Assembly: GCA_029558435.1 (NCBI GenBank)
Contig: JAKQEZ010000022.1
Location: 1 to 13,226, forward strand
Source: Bacteroidota bacterium
GTDB taxonomy: Bacteria; Bacteroidota; Bacteroidia; Flavobacteriales; Crocinitomicaceae
Direction of reading: 5' to 3'
Length of the DNA: 13,226 bases
The notes under the pieces are model-generated. The model saw only the letters and a list, made by a program, of their open reading frames with translations. It was not told the DNA's origin and made no database searches. Each line of letters opens with the position of its first letter. Position 1 is the first letter of the stretch. The position numbers were made by a program, and so were the translations under genes. Positions 1 through 7,992 of the stretch are shown piece by piece.

Positions 1-65
1 ATGCGGGTCATTGTGCAAATATAAAGAATTTTCTCTTTAGAGTAAAGGTCATTTAATAAATTATT

Positions 66-390
66 ATGACTTTTAAGAGAAATGATTTTTACGCCGTTAT
101 GGCGAAAGTACAGGATCTTGTGCCGGGGTTGAAGCAGGCATTTGCTGTATTCAAGCAAAGGGTAGGCCTGGATCAAAGGAGCAAGAGCCTGTGTATCAAC
201 AATGGGCGTAAACTGGCACAGCTTGCTTTGGAATTTGGAAGAATGCCACATGGGCACTCCGTAAATGAGATCAGTGCCTATCTGTATCGTATGGTCGCGC
301 AGGAAGGGCTCAGTGCCAGTTATTTTAAACAAAATGTCTTTGGTCTCAGATTTTGGTTCAGGACATTAGATAGGGAGGATTTTGCTATAA
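66..390 (+). pseudogene. Truncated tyrosine recombinase, N-terminal third only
   Basis: The first 108 codons read like the start of a site-specific tyrosine recombinase of the type often found next to IS91-like transposases in Bacteroidota. They hold an N-terminal segment followed by a SAM-like core-binding domain, with the recognisable stretch GLSASYFKQNVFGLRFWFR at residues 81-99. The match stops after residue I108. From base 391 the DNA is the attC-like site A, and the open frame that continues to 653 is only read-through of that site and the cassette tail. The whole catalytic domain (R, K, HxxR, H/W, Y) is missing, so the product cannot recombine DNA. The break falls exactly at the G^TT-type crossover point of site A, which suggests site-specific recombination into or beside this gene rather than random decay. 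Family recognition is from memory of the motif pattern, without a search. Confidence 0.68.
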
Positions 391-519
391 CGGTTTGCGG
401 CTACCCGAAGGTGGCGATTTCGAAGCACAAAACTGTCAATACACCACAAAAGTTGATGCGAGGTAGAATTTCAATTAACCACTGCACCCGCTTTTTTGCC
501 AAACGCCTGTTGGCAGTAG
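384..519 (-). repeat. attC-like site A (diverged, array end)
   Basis: The site is 119 bases from the C of the left TAAC (391) to the G of the right GTTGGC (509). Its left half shares TAACGGTTT and GAAGGTGGCGATTT with sites B and C. Its right half shares TTTTTTGCCAAAC and the ATTAACCAC segment. The inner copy of the loop repeat is present (ACCACAAAAGTTGATGCG) but the second copy is largely gone. Stem pairing is weaker than in B and C. The left core GCTATAAC abuts the broken recombinase gene. Confidence 0.68.
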
Positions 520-592
520 TTGTTTCTCTTTTATTGTGTCGTAAAACCATTTTTTTCAATGCCGTTTTTTACCCAGTTTTTGACGTTTTCTG

Positions 593-3500
593 TTATGTCA
601 AATCGTGTTGTTCATCGTCAAGTCGTTCAAGTTTTATTTGTCTGTTTGTGTAGTCAAGCATTTTACTTGCCCAATCTTTTACCCTTTCAAATTTGTGGCT
701 AAGTAATTCTTCTAAAAGTGCTTTTTGTGTCGTGAAATAAGGAACTCTTGAACCGACAGTTCCAAATGTCCCCATATTGGAACTAAGTTGGTCTAAAAAC
801 TTATCGTTGTCACCAAATTCATCAATCAATGCTTTAGAAAAAGGATGCCATTTAATAACTCCGTATTCAACAATGTTTAGAGGTATCATATGGGCAATTC
901 TTTCAGCTGCTTTAGGATTCTTTCGGCACCATTCTAAAATCTTCTTATTGTTTGCTTCATTACGAAATAAAAGTCCTTCTCTATTGCCAAGATAACCGTT
1001 TCGAGTCCCAATCATATGTTCCAAGTGAAAGAATGTCAGATAATCTCCTATTATTCCTGCTCCGAAATATTCCCAAACAGTATCGAAATAATTTTCAAAC
1101 AATACAACAGCAACATTTCCTAAATAGGTGTCAAACGAATAGTTGAAATGTTTTTCCGAACAGAATTCAATTATCTGTTTTGCTATCGTAATTGCAAATT
1201 CTTTTTCATCAGATTGTTTCAATATTTTAATAACTGAATCAGACCAATGATAACTTTCCATTCGTATTGTATAGTCAGTATTTACAATCATATTGCTACT
1301 GCCAATCAAAGCTCTAATAAAGTTTTTAGAAACTTTCCATTTTTCCTCATTGCTGTAACAGAACATATAAATAAGAGAAAGGGAAGTCCATTTCCCTGCA
1401 TTACCATACTTGCTTACTCTGTCGCAAAGTTCTATTACTTCTTCTTGTTTAAGATTGTCTAACGCTCTACCGTATTGAAAATTTTGAAAATGATAAATTG
1501 AAAAATCATACTTGTCAACCAAAACAAAAAGTTTTGTAACGTCAGCGTATAAAGGATTTATTACTCTTGTTAGATAAAATGAATGTTGTCTCAATTCATC
1601 ATCAGCAATAAAATCGTCAATAGTTTTTTCAAATAAATTTCTGTCTCCCGAGCCAAATAAAAGACCTGCAAGAAATTCAGGATTCTGTTTGTCTTTACTT
1701 ATTTTCTTTAATGCTTGAATTGTAATCTTAACTATTGTTTCTTTGTCGTCAATCAATGAAAAATATTTAGCTCCAAAACTGAACGCTTGTCTTTGTTCTC
1801 CTTGTAACAAATCTTCAATGTAATCTGTCCACGCAATTTTCTTTTCTACTAACTCTTGAGCAAATGCTTCTGCATTTAACTTGGGTTTATCAATGTAATG
1901 GTTTTCCTCATCTTTCTCGTATGTGTCCCATTCTGGTTTGGTAACTTTTAATAAAAGTTGGTTTTTAGTGTCTGTTGGTGTTAAGTCGGTAATGAGTGAT
2001 TGAATTTGCTCAACAATGTTTGGAGGCAAATGTGTTTCAAAACTCAAAGTCATTTTTAATTTATTTAATGCCTCTGTCCATAAATTGCCTTTAACTGCAA
2101 TTATTTCACGAATAGATTTTATTATTAATTCACTCTGGAATTGTCTCGTTAAACTTCTAATTGAATCTGTAATTATTTCTTGAGCTAATATTGAATGAGT
2201 ATTGTTTGAAATTGCAATTTCAGTAAGTATTGAGACTATTTCTTGCCAATAAGATATTATCTCGTTTCCTGTTGGTTGATGATCTTTTAAAGGCGCCCCA
2301 CTGCCTTGTTTTTCTGCACCGCCCATTCTTGTATAATGGTCGTGTACCAAACCTCTACCCATTGCTTGAATAGCAATTTGTGTATAATCATCGTCCTTTT
2401 TATCTAAACCCCATTTTAAAACTTCCAATCTTTCCTTTAAAGTAGCCTCCGTTCCTGAAAGATATAGTTGGAAAAGTTGTTTAAATTGATTGGTTGAATT
2501 ATTTCCCCAATCTTCATTTTCAGAAACGGCAAATGAATAAAGAATTTTTGCAGCCGTGTTAAACGTTTCTTTTCTGAAGCACAATTTTTCTAAAGCCCAA
2601 ACAAGATTTCTTCTTCCTGCATCAATTTTAAAAATTTCTTCTTTTGTCATTTTACCAAAAGAGGTTTGCAATGCTTTTGCAGTATCGATAGGATTCACTT
2701 CAACAACATAGCGGAAGAGTAGTGAACCCCACGAAGTGTTAAGCACTTCCGCTGAAGAAAAAGAAGCACTAGCTCCCCATAATTCTTTTACAATGTCCTT
2801 TGCTTTGTCAAGTTGGTCTAAGTCCTTTAATCTGTCAACAAATTTTTCTTCAAGGTTTACTTGCTTAAGTTCATTTATGATTTCAATTATTTTGTCTGTA
2901 TCTGTATTTAATAGCCAATCAGCTGCTAAATGTATGGCTAAAAGGGTTGGTTTAACAATGTAGAAAATCCCTCTTTTTTCTATGATGTCATCTTTACGAA
3001 ACCTATTGCATATTTCATTAAATTTAGTTGATGTTATAGTTCCGTCATAAATTTTTGTTCTGATAAAATCCATTTGAGCCTTCAAAGATTTTTTTAATTC
3101 CTCGTTTATTACATCTCTAAAACTATCATCAAGAAATCCGAATGCAGAAAAAACGGAACAGGCTCTGATAACACTATATTCAACATCATCTTTAGAGTTT
3201 GATCCGAATATTAGTTTGGGAATAAATTCGTCCAATGGAATTTTACTCAACTCGGAAATACCTTCCTTTAAAACTACATCACAAAATCTAATTGCCATCC
3301 ACGGATATCCTTCTGAAATCGCATTTATGTATTCAACGTCTGACGGTTGATGCGTTGAGCCGATTTTGGATTGGATAATTTCCTTTACAATGTTTCTTTG
3401 CTCATTTCTATCAATCTTAATTTTAAAATCCTGAATAGCGTTGTTATCTTCAAAACCAATTGTGATTATTTTAAGAATCCCCGTTGTCTTTATTAACGCT

Positions 3501-4399
3501 GATAAAATTAGATGACTTCTTACATCACAATTATCAAGCACAATGATACCGTCTTGAGAATCTTGATAGGATATGATGTATTCTTGAATTTTAGAAATAT
3601 CCGAACTACCTTCAAGATTGAGATAAACAACAGATTTCTTTAAATCTGTATTCCGAAAAGCTTCAAGCACTAATCTTGTTTTTCCTAAGCCTGAATGACC
3701 AGTTACTCGTATTACTTTTTCAATATTTATTGATTGAATTAAGGACATATTGTTTCGTACCGTTTCGTCTATTTGAAATGTATTTTCATTTGCCCTTGAA
3801 TGTATTTCCCATTTTTCCCATTCAACAAACCCTTGATGCCTATGAATGCCATTGAATTTTTGAACTAATGTAACCGCTCCAATGTATTCGTTAACCCAAT
3901 CTTTTATTGTGTTTGAGTCGTAAACAAATATTTGAAATGTTGCGTAATTTGGTTCTCCTGAGATTTGAATTGCTTCTCTGAATTTTGCAATTCTCTGGTC
4001 TTTTCCATTGTCAACGATAGGCTTATTTGTGAATAGAATGTAGCAACCATTTGCTTTTACAACCTTTTCAATTTGTGCTTTAAGTTTTCTCGGTTCACCT
4101 GTTTTAGCTGTTTGTAGTATTTCCTCTGCACAATCAGCGGGAAATAGGTCTGTTGCTTTGTTTTGAAAAATGGTAAACTTGTTTTTCAGCCATTTCGTTG
4201 TTACTGGCGTTCCGTTCCATTGCACTCTGCCGTCAGAGCCAGCGTCTCCCGTATTAATGTTAAACGGAACAGATTCATCCCATTCTTGCAAATTGTTCTT
4301 TTGTGCCTCTAATTTTATTAGAGTATGCAAGAGTTCCGTCAATTGAATGTCGGAAAGGTTATTTATATGTTTAATGTCAACTTCGTTCATTGAATGCAT
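593..4399 (-). CDS. Mrr-like nuclease fused to STAND-type NTPase, candidate antiphage sensor
   Basis: This 1268-aa protein has three visible parts. Residues ~40-160 look like a PD-(D/E)XK nuclease of the Mrr-like kind, with GDAGSDGRV at 51-59 and FQNKA at 78-82 supplying a D...QxK active-site pattern. Residues ~205-400 hold a P-loop NTPase with Walker A GHSGLGKT (234-241) and Walker B GIIVLDNCD (284-292). The remaining ~850 residues are helical, repeat-like and without a catalytic motif, as in the sensor arms of STAND proteins. Nuclease + STAND + long helical sensor is the plan of Avs-type antiphage proteins, so abortive DNA cleavage on sensing a phage protein is the likely role; the subtype is not assignable by eye. 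A second possible start is M4. The gene is the main content of cassette I and stops 73 bases before the core of site A's right arm. No promoter of its own is apparent. Confidence 0.68.
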   Translation of the reverse strand: MHSMNEVDIKHINNLSDIQLTELLHTLIKLEAQKNNLQEWDESVPFNINTGDAGSDGRVQWNGTPVTTKWLKNKFTIFQNKATDLFPADCAEEILQTAKTGEPRKLKAQIEKVVKANGCYILFTNKPIVDNGKDQRIAKFREAIQISGEPNYATFQIFVYDSNTIKDWVNEYIGAVTLVQKFNGIHRHQGFVEWEKWEIHSRANENTFQIDETVRNNMSLIQSINIEKVIRVTGHSGLGKTRLVLEAFRNTDLKKSVVYLNLEGSSDISKIQEYIISYQDSQDGIIVLDNCDVRSHLILSALIKTTGILKIITIGFEDNNAIQDFKIKIDRNEQRNIVKEIIQSKIGSTHQPSDVEYINAISEGYPWMAIRFCDVVLKEGISELSKIPLDEFIPKLIFGSNSKDDVEYSVIRACSVFSAFGFLDDSFRDVINEELKKSLKAQMDFIRTKIYDGTITSTKFNEICNRFRKDDIIEKRGIFYIVKPTLLAIHLAADWLLNTDTDKIIEIINELKQVNLEEKFVDRLKDLDQLDKAKDIVKELWGASASFSSAEVLNTSWGSLLFRYVVEVNPIDTAKALQTSFGKMTKEEIFKIDAGRRNLVWALEKLCFRKETFNTAAKILYSFAVSENEDWGNNSTNQFKQLFQLYLSGTEATLKERLEVLKWGLDKKDDDYTQIAIQAMGRGLVHDHYTRMGGAEKQGSGAPLKDHQPTGNEIISYWQEIVSILTEIAISNNTHSILAQEIITDSIRSLTRQFQSELIIKSIREIIAVKGNLWTEALNKLKMTLSFETHLPPNIVEQIQSLITDLTPTDTKNQLLLKVTKPEWDTYEKDEENHYIDKPKLNAEAFAQELVEKKIAWTDYIEDLLQGEQRQAFSFGAKYFSLIDDKETIVKITIQALKKISKDKQNPEFLAGLLFGSGDRNLFEKTIDDFIADDELRQHSFYLTRVINPLYADVTKLFVLVDKYDFSIYHFQNFQYGRALDNLKQEEVIELCDRVSKYGNAGKWTSLSLIYMFCYSNEEKWKVSKNFIRALIGSSNMIVNTDYTIRMESYHWSDSVIKILKQSDEKEFAITIAKQIIEFCSEKHFNYSFDTYLGNVAVVLFENYFDTVWEYFGAGIIGDYLTFFHLEHMIGTRNGYLGNREGLLFRNEANNKKILEWCRKNPKAAERIAHMIPLNIVEYGVIKWHPFSKALIDEFGDNDKFLDQLSSNMGTFGTVGSRVPYFTTQKALLEELLSHKFERVKDWASKMLDYTNRQIKLERLDDEQHDLT

Positions 4400-4444
4400 A
4401 GTGTTTATGATTTGAAGTTTACGAATTTAATAAAAATGATAGAC

Positions 4445-4624
4445 CTACATTTCATTTGTAACGATTCGGGTGGTGGGTGGGCTTGGTGCATTTGTAATAT
4501 GTTTTTCAAAAAAAACGGCAAAAAACGGTCTTTTTTCGTCTTCAACTGTTAGTTTTCCGTTGTCAAAAAAAAGTTTTGTTGGAATGTCAATGTCGCCTAT
4601 GATGTCAGTTGCTTTGGTGTCGAT
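4445..4624 (-). pseudogene. Orphan 59-codon gene remnant at the head of cassette I
   Basis: Between site B and the large gene, an open minus-strand frame of 59 codons plus TAG begins right after a TAA and has no ATG, GTG or TTG near its start. The translation (for example DIDIPTKLFFDNGKLTVED and KRPFFAVFFEK) has an ordinary protein-like composition and ends in a proline-rich tail. It is best read as the C-terminal end of a gene whose front was lost when the cassette formed. I do not recognise the family. It may also be chance coding in AT-rich DNA. Confidence 0.35.
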
Positions 4625-4630
4625 TTACAA

Positions 4631-4773
4631 TTACTGCCAACGGTTTCGGGCTTGGCGAAGGTGGCGATTTTTACCACAAATGTTGATGCGGAGAACCAAA
4701 CTTTGATTAACCACAAATGTGTCTGCGGAGCACTGAACCGCCACTTTTGCCAAACCCGTGTTATGCCCAGTGC
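4631..4773 (-). repeat. attC-like site B
   Basis: The site is 120 bases between cores (4641-4760). On the plus strand the left arm is TAAC-like core, GGTTT, then CGGGCTTGGCGAAGGTGGCG. The right arm is CGCCACTTTTGCCAAACCCG, T, GTTA. The arms form an imperfect 20-bp stem with three mispairs and an asymmetric 5-versus-1 base bulge next to the core, recalling the unpaired central spacer and extrahelical bases of attC. The loop holds a ~21-base direct repeat (ACCACAAATGTTGATGCGGAG and ACCACAAATGTGTCTGCGGAG). The outer edges belong to different cassettes: TACTGCCAAC on the right-hand unit's side is absent from the GTTATGCCCAG side. Confidence 0.75.
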
Positions 4774-6261
4774 TTCTTGTCTGTCGCGTTTGTTCTGTTG
4801 TCATTTTAGAATGCTTGTCCTATGCCAAAATAAAATAATTTGTCCTCTTTTGAAACTCCATAGTCGAAGGAAATAATTGTCGATTGATTCCACGCAATTC
4901 TTAAACCACCACCGTATGAAGTTTTGATGTTTGTGAAATTCAAGTCTTGCCAATTGTCCCTAACTGTTCCAGCGTCAAAGAAAGGTGCAACACCAAATGC
5001 AAAACGTTGTTTACCAAACTTCACGTCTGCAAGTCTTACACGTAGTTCAAAGTTTGCAAAAGCTAATGAACGTGCTAAAAATCTGTTTGCTCTATGTCCG
5101 CGTAAAGATTGTTTTCCTCCTAATGCGTTGATACTTCCGTCTGGACTCCATTGGTCTTGAAATTCAAAGAATGGGGCATTACTTCCAAAAATATTTCCAA
5201 CACCAAATCGTCCGCCAAAAACTGTCCTTGGTCCAATTGGTATTTTCTTATAAAACCGTCCTTGAATAAACAGTTTATTGAAATCGAATTGTGAACCAAT
5301 GATTGGGTTTGAAAATTCATTAGCAATTTCTACATAGTAACCACGTGTTGGGTCAGGTTCAAAATCTCTTGTGTCAAAAATCAAAGCTGTTTGTATAATT
5401 GAAACCCAACCTCCGTCAAGTCCAGAAATTAGTCCTTGTTGAAAATCACGTCTTAGTAGTGAAGTTCCATTTGGTGCTTTTGTTTCTTGTCCAGTAACAG
5501 GGTCGATTGCTTCGGCTTCTGTTCCTTCAAAAGTTTTGTAACTCAAATGTTGAATTTCATAACCGCCCATTATTCTCCAAACGCCCTTTTTACCAAGTGC
5601 GTAATCTGCTTTCAGATTTAGCATATATTCTGTTTCTCTAAATCTGTTTGATAAAGCATCCGTGACAAAACTGGCTTCGCCAATACCTCCGGGTCGTAAG
5701 GTCTTTCTTTCTCGGTCAAAAGATGAATATGTTGAATAGGTCTGTCCTCCGTTTGGAGTTGAAGGAAGTCTTAATTCTCCAAGTGTAGATTCAGTCGAGC
5801 CAAAATATAAGTTGGCTGGATTTTGTTGAGCCTTAAAGTCAACTTTGAAACGCCAACGTGTCCCGTTGTAATATGGAACGTCAAGAGATAAAATTATTTC
5901 TCTTGCGTTTGAAGTATAGTAAGCTGCGTTAGCTTTTAATTTAGCAAGATAAGGTGTATAAGCAAAAAACGGATTTGTTCGTTGTCCGTTCCAATAAACA
6001 TTTGTCCTGACACCAAATCCAAAACCAGTTACAGGGTCAGAAGAAAAGTCTGGGATACCTGTTATAAATGTTCCTTCACGTTTCTTTGCAAGGTCTTCGT
6101 CCGACATTCGTTTTGATTTTATAAACGAAATGGTGTCTGCTGTCTGTGCTGAAATATTGGTTGCTATAATTGTCGTAAAGAGTAATACTAAAAGTCGTTT
6201 CATTAATTATTTTTCTGTTCGTTATTGTCTAGTTGTACGGTCGTCATAGCATTGGGCATAA
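4641..6261 (-). mobile_element. Cassette II (Omp85 cassette)
   Basis: In array orientation it begins TTATGCCCAATGC at site C and ends GCACTGGGCATAAC at site B. The ends are complementary over 13 of 14 bases (4760-4773 against 6249-6262). It holds a single gene filling almost the whole unit, with a 46-base leader and about 32 bases between the stop and the terminal core. This is the clearest textbook-like cassette of the three. Confidence 0.72.
4806..6203 (-). CDS. Omp85/BamA-TamA family outer-membrane beta-barrel protein, no POTRA domains
   Basis: This 465-aa protein starts with a signal peptide (residues 1-19, MKRLLVLLF core, cleavage likely after SA before Q20). About 30 residues of linker follow, then directly a C-terminal surface-antigen-type barrel. 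Amphipathic beta strands alternate throughout. LRGH at 367-370 corresponds to the conserved (V/I/L)RG(F/Y/H) motif of the Omp85 inward loop, and the chain ends in aromatic F465 as outer-membrane barrels do. There is no room for POTRA repeats, unlike BamA (~800 aa). Its role is therefore not barrel assembly as such; it may act as a pore or translocation barrel for an unknown partner. It is the sole gene of cassette II, so any partner is encoded elsewhere. An envelope protein as cassette cargo could alter phage adsorption or surface traits, but that is inference. It is less AT-rich than cassettes I and III. Confidence 0.78.
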   Translation of the reverse strand: MKRLLVLLFTTIIATNISAQTADTISFIKSKRMSDEDLAKKREGTFITGIPDFSSDPVTGFGFGVRTNVYWNGQRTNPFFAYTPYLAKLKANAAYYTSNAREIILSLDVPYYNGTRWRFKVDFKAQQNPANLYFGSTESTLGELRLPSTPNGGQTYSTYSSFDRERKTLRPGGIGEASFVTDALSNRFRETEYMLNLKADYALGKKGVWRIMGGYEIQHLSYKTFEGTEAEAIDPVTGQETKAPNGTSLLRRDFQQGLISGLDGGWVSIIQTALIFDTRDFEPDPTRGYYVEIANEFSNPIIGSQFDFNKLFIQGRFYKKIPIGPRTVFGGRFGVGNIFGSNAPFFEFQDQWSPDGSINALGGKQSLRGHRANRFLARSLAFANFELRVRLADVKFGKQRFAFGVAPFFDAGTVRDNWQDLNFTNIKTSYGGGLRIAWNQSTIISFDYGVSKEDKLFYFGIGQAF

Positions 6262-6394
6262 CGGTTTCGGGCTTGGCGAAGGTGGCGATTTTCACCACAA
6301 ATGTTGATGCGGAGAACCAAACTTTGATTAACCATAAATGTGTCTGCGGAGCACTGAACCGCCACTTTTGCCAAACCCGTGTTAGTGGCTGGGC
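6249..6394 (-). repeat. attC-like site C
   Basis: The site is 120 bases between cores (6262-6381). It is identical to site B except at two positions: C for T in the TTTTCACC segment, and T for C in ACCATAAATGTG. The outer flanks differ completely: GCATTGGGCATAAC on the cassette II side and GTTAGTGGCTGGGC on the cassette III side. The stem, asymmetric bulge and loop direct repeat are as in site B. Near-identity inside and difference outside is what repeated site-specific recombination at one type of site leaves. Confidence 0.75.
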
Positions 6395-6419
6395 TTTTTT
6401 TCGTATTCTCTTTAATCAT

Positions 6420-7925
6420 TTAATTCCAACCGTCAAGGTCTGTAAAGTTAATAATCCGCTTATTTCTTGTTATTACAGGATATCTAGAAATAACAAAGTG
6501 TTCAATGTCACTAATTCCTGTTTTTGATGTTACAAGACTTTCTCTTTTTTCTTCTTTGATTAGAGCATTTTCGTAATATCTACAGAGTCGCTGATTAAAT
6601 CTACCAATTTTCTTATAGTCATAGTTCACTCTTGAAATATCAATGTAATTGTTCTTACATTGGAAATTATAAACCTTATTGTCTTTGATTGTAATTAAGT
6701 CGAATTCCTTCTGACTTATTCTTGTAAAGCCGGTTGGTGCATAGCCTTTTGCTTCAAGTACCTTAGAAACCTTATCTTCAAAAATAAATCCTGAATGAAT
6801 TTGAAAGGTTCTATTTTTCAGAAGTGATTGTGATAATGTTCTATACACGAAACGTGTTAGCAAAACTACTGTTGTGTAAAAGCGATTGTCAACTTTTTGA
6901 AAGGGACTGTAATTATTTAAGTTTTCAAAATATTCGTCTGAAACACGATAAAGTTTTAAGTTTTTAAACTTTGATGCAATGTTGTTAAACATATCTTCTT
7001 CAATGATGATATGGAAGTCATCTTTGAGGAAAATTGCAATTTCACACATTAATAAAGTAAGCTCTCTGTATTCTAAATTATTCTGTATATTATATTTATC
7101 GAATGCACCTTCAAATAAAGCCATAGCGTTTGCAACTTCACTGAATGAAAAAAGTTTATAATCGGCTTTCGGTAACATTTGTTTAGGAATTACTACGTCA
7201 GATCGCAATTCCATTTGGTCTAGTAATGAAAGTCTTTCTGGTTCCATAAAGAAACCTTCCAAATGGTTGTATTCAAAATTTCGTTTTGCAACTGTTCCAT
7301 CTGAGTCCATTTCAAAATCTGACAAACAATTGTTAAAAAGTAAATTATAGTATGATGTTGTTATGTTAACTAGGCAACTGTCCATAGGATATTGCAAAAA
7401 GTTCAGTGTGTCAATATATTCGATGACTTTTTTGCCTTTTGCGATTTTTGGAATCATACCTAATGTCGTAACGTAATAGGCTCGTCTTGACTGGAGATAT
7501 GCGATTGCATTTATCGTATTATTTAAACGTAAACTATTTCCTTGATAATTGAAAATACCCTGTGATTCGTATGATTTATCAATAGCCATACACATCATAG
7601 CTAGTTGTTGAAAGCGAATCGCAACATTTTTATCAAAGTGCTTCTCAAGCAAATCAAGTACTACTTTGAGTTTCGCTAAATTATTTGTGTCAAAGAAGTT
7701 GAAATCCAAATTTAGGAACAGTTCTATTTCCGTTTCATCATCAAGTTCCATAGGAATGTTAATCATCTCATCAATAGAACGAACAATAGAACGCCAATGA
7801 CTATAAAGACACAATGGTTCATACTCAGAAATAGTTTCGTAAAAAGTACTAATATGATATTTAATCGATTCTATGAAAATTTTATCTATCTCTTCCTTCT
7901 TTATTTTTCCGATTGGTAATTTCAT
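6420..7925 (-). CDS. Protein with C-terminal PD-(D/E)XK (restriction endonuclease-like) domain
   Basis: The 501-aa product has a long helical N-terminal region (~1-370) that I do not recognise. It is followed by a compact domain with the order of a restriction-endonuclease fold: GFIFEDKV with E383, then EFDLI with D409, then FQCKN with K424 (E...D...QxK). The spacing fits Mrr-like or related nucleases, so metal-dependent DNA cleavage is the likely activity. The gene follows the ATPase gene by 67 bases in the same cassette and orientation, suggesting joint expression and a two-component defence unit in which the ATPase gates the nuclease. Start ATG 7925 gives the full length with no better alternative seen. 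The stop lies 25 bases before the GCCCAGCCACTAAC edge of site C. The pairing with the ATPase is inference from context. Confidence 0.65.
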   Translation of the reverse strand: MKLPIGKIKKEEIDKIFIESIKYHISTFYETISEYEPLCLYSHWRSIVRSIDEMINIPMELDDETEIELFLNLDFNFFDTNNLAKLKVVLDLLEKHFDKNVAIRFQQLAMMCMAIDKSYESQGIFNYQGNSLRLNNTINAIAYLQSRRAYYVTTLGMIPKIAKGKKVIEYIDTLNFLQYPMDSCLVNITTSYYNLLFNNCLSDFEMDSDGTVAKRNFEYNHLEGFFMEPERLSLLDQMELRSDVVIPKQMLPKADYKLFSFSEVANAMALFEGAFDKYNIQNNLEYRELTLLMCEIAIFLKDDFHIIIEEDMFNNIASKFKNLKLYRVSDEYFENLNNYSPFQKVDNRFYTTVVLLTRFVYRTLSQSLLKNRTFQIHSGFIFEDKVSKVLEAKGYAPTGFTRISQKEFDLITIKDNKVYNFQCKNNYIDISRVNYDYKKIGRFNQRLCRYYENALIKEEKRESLVTSKTGISDIEHFVISRYPVITRNKRIINFTDLDGWN

Positions 7926-7963
7926 TTCAATATTCGTCTTTGATTTTTTGCGTTATCTACATT

Positions 7964-7990
7964 GCCTTACCAAACTATTAGTGACTGGGC
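7964..7990 (-). repeat. Degenerate attC-like relic between the two genes of cassette III
   Basis: The plus-strand bases CCAAACTATTAGTGACTGGGC closely follow the right arm and flank of site C (CCAAAC, CCGTG, TTAGTGGCTGGGC), but no left arm or loop is present. In array orientation, GTTTGGTAAGGC after the core also resembles the start of cassette III (GTTAGTGGCAAGGC). It reads as a site whose body was deleted, fusing two cassettes. It is too short to fold as a normal site. Confidence 0.5.
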
Positions 7991-7992
7991 TT

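Larger units (their letters stand above)
391..4640 (-). mobile_element. Cassette I (STAND-nuclease cassette)
   Basis: In array orientation the unit starts at the G^TT crossover of site B with TTGGCAGTAATTGT and ends with site A, whose upstream edge is ACAACTACTGCCAAC. The two ends are complementary over 14 of 15 bases (plus-strand 509-523 against 4627-4641). It carries a short gene remnant (4445-4624) and the large P-loop nuclease gene (593-4399). It is the cassette farthest from the recombinase, which by integron logic would make it the oldest insertion. Its site A is the most diverged of the three. Confidence 0.66.

Noticed and set aside
520..592. A frameshifted C-terminal extension of the large nuclease gene (frame reading ITENVKNWVKNGIEKNGF)
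   Set aside because: The frame is only about 25 codons with no start and no family to compare. It could be a remnant but cannot be supported by eye.
66..653. A full 195-residue protein from the left-end reading frame
   Set aside because: Residues after ~108 are translated from site A and the tail of the opposite-strand cassette; they have no recombinase character.
384..6394. Sites A, B and C as a CRISPR array
   Set aside because: There are only three copies, separated by 1.5-4 kb and full genes; they are palindromic with gene-unit complementarity. No short regular spacers or cas genes.
4631..6394. Sites B and C as terminal inverted repeats of a transposon around the Omp85 gene
   Set aside because: B and C are in the same orientation, there is no transposase between them, and site A is a third copy. 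Complementarity of cassette ends fits cassette geometry better.
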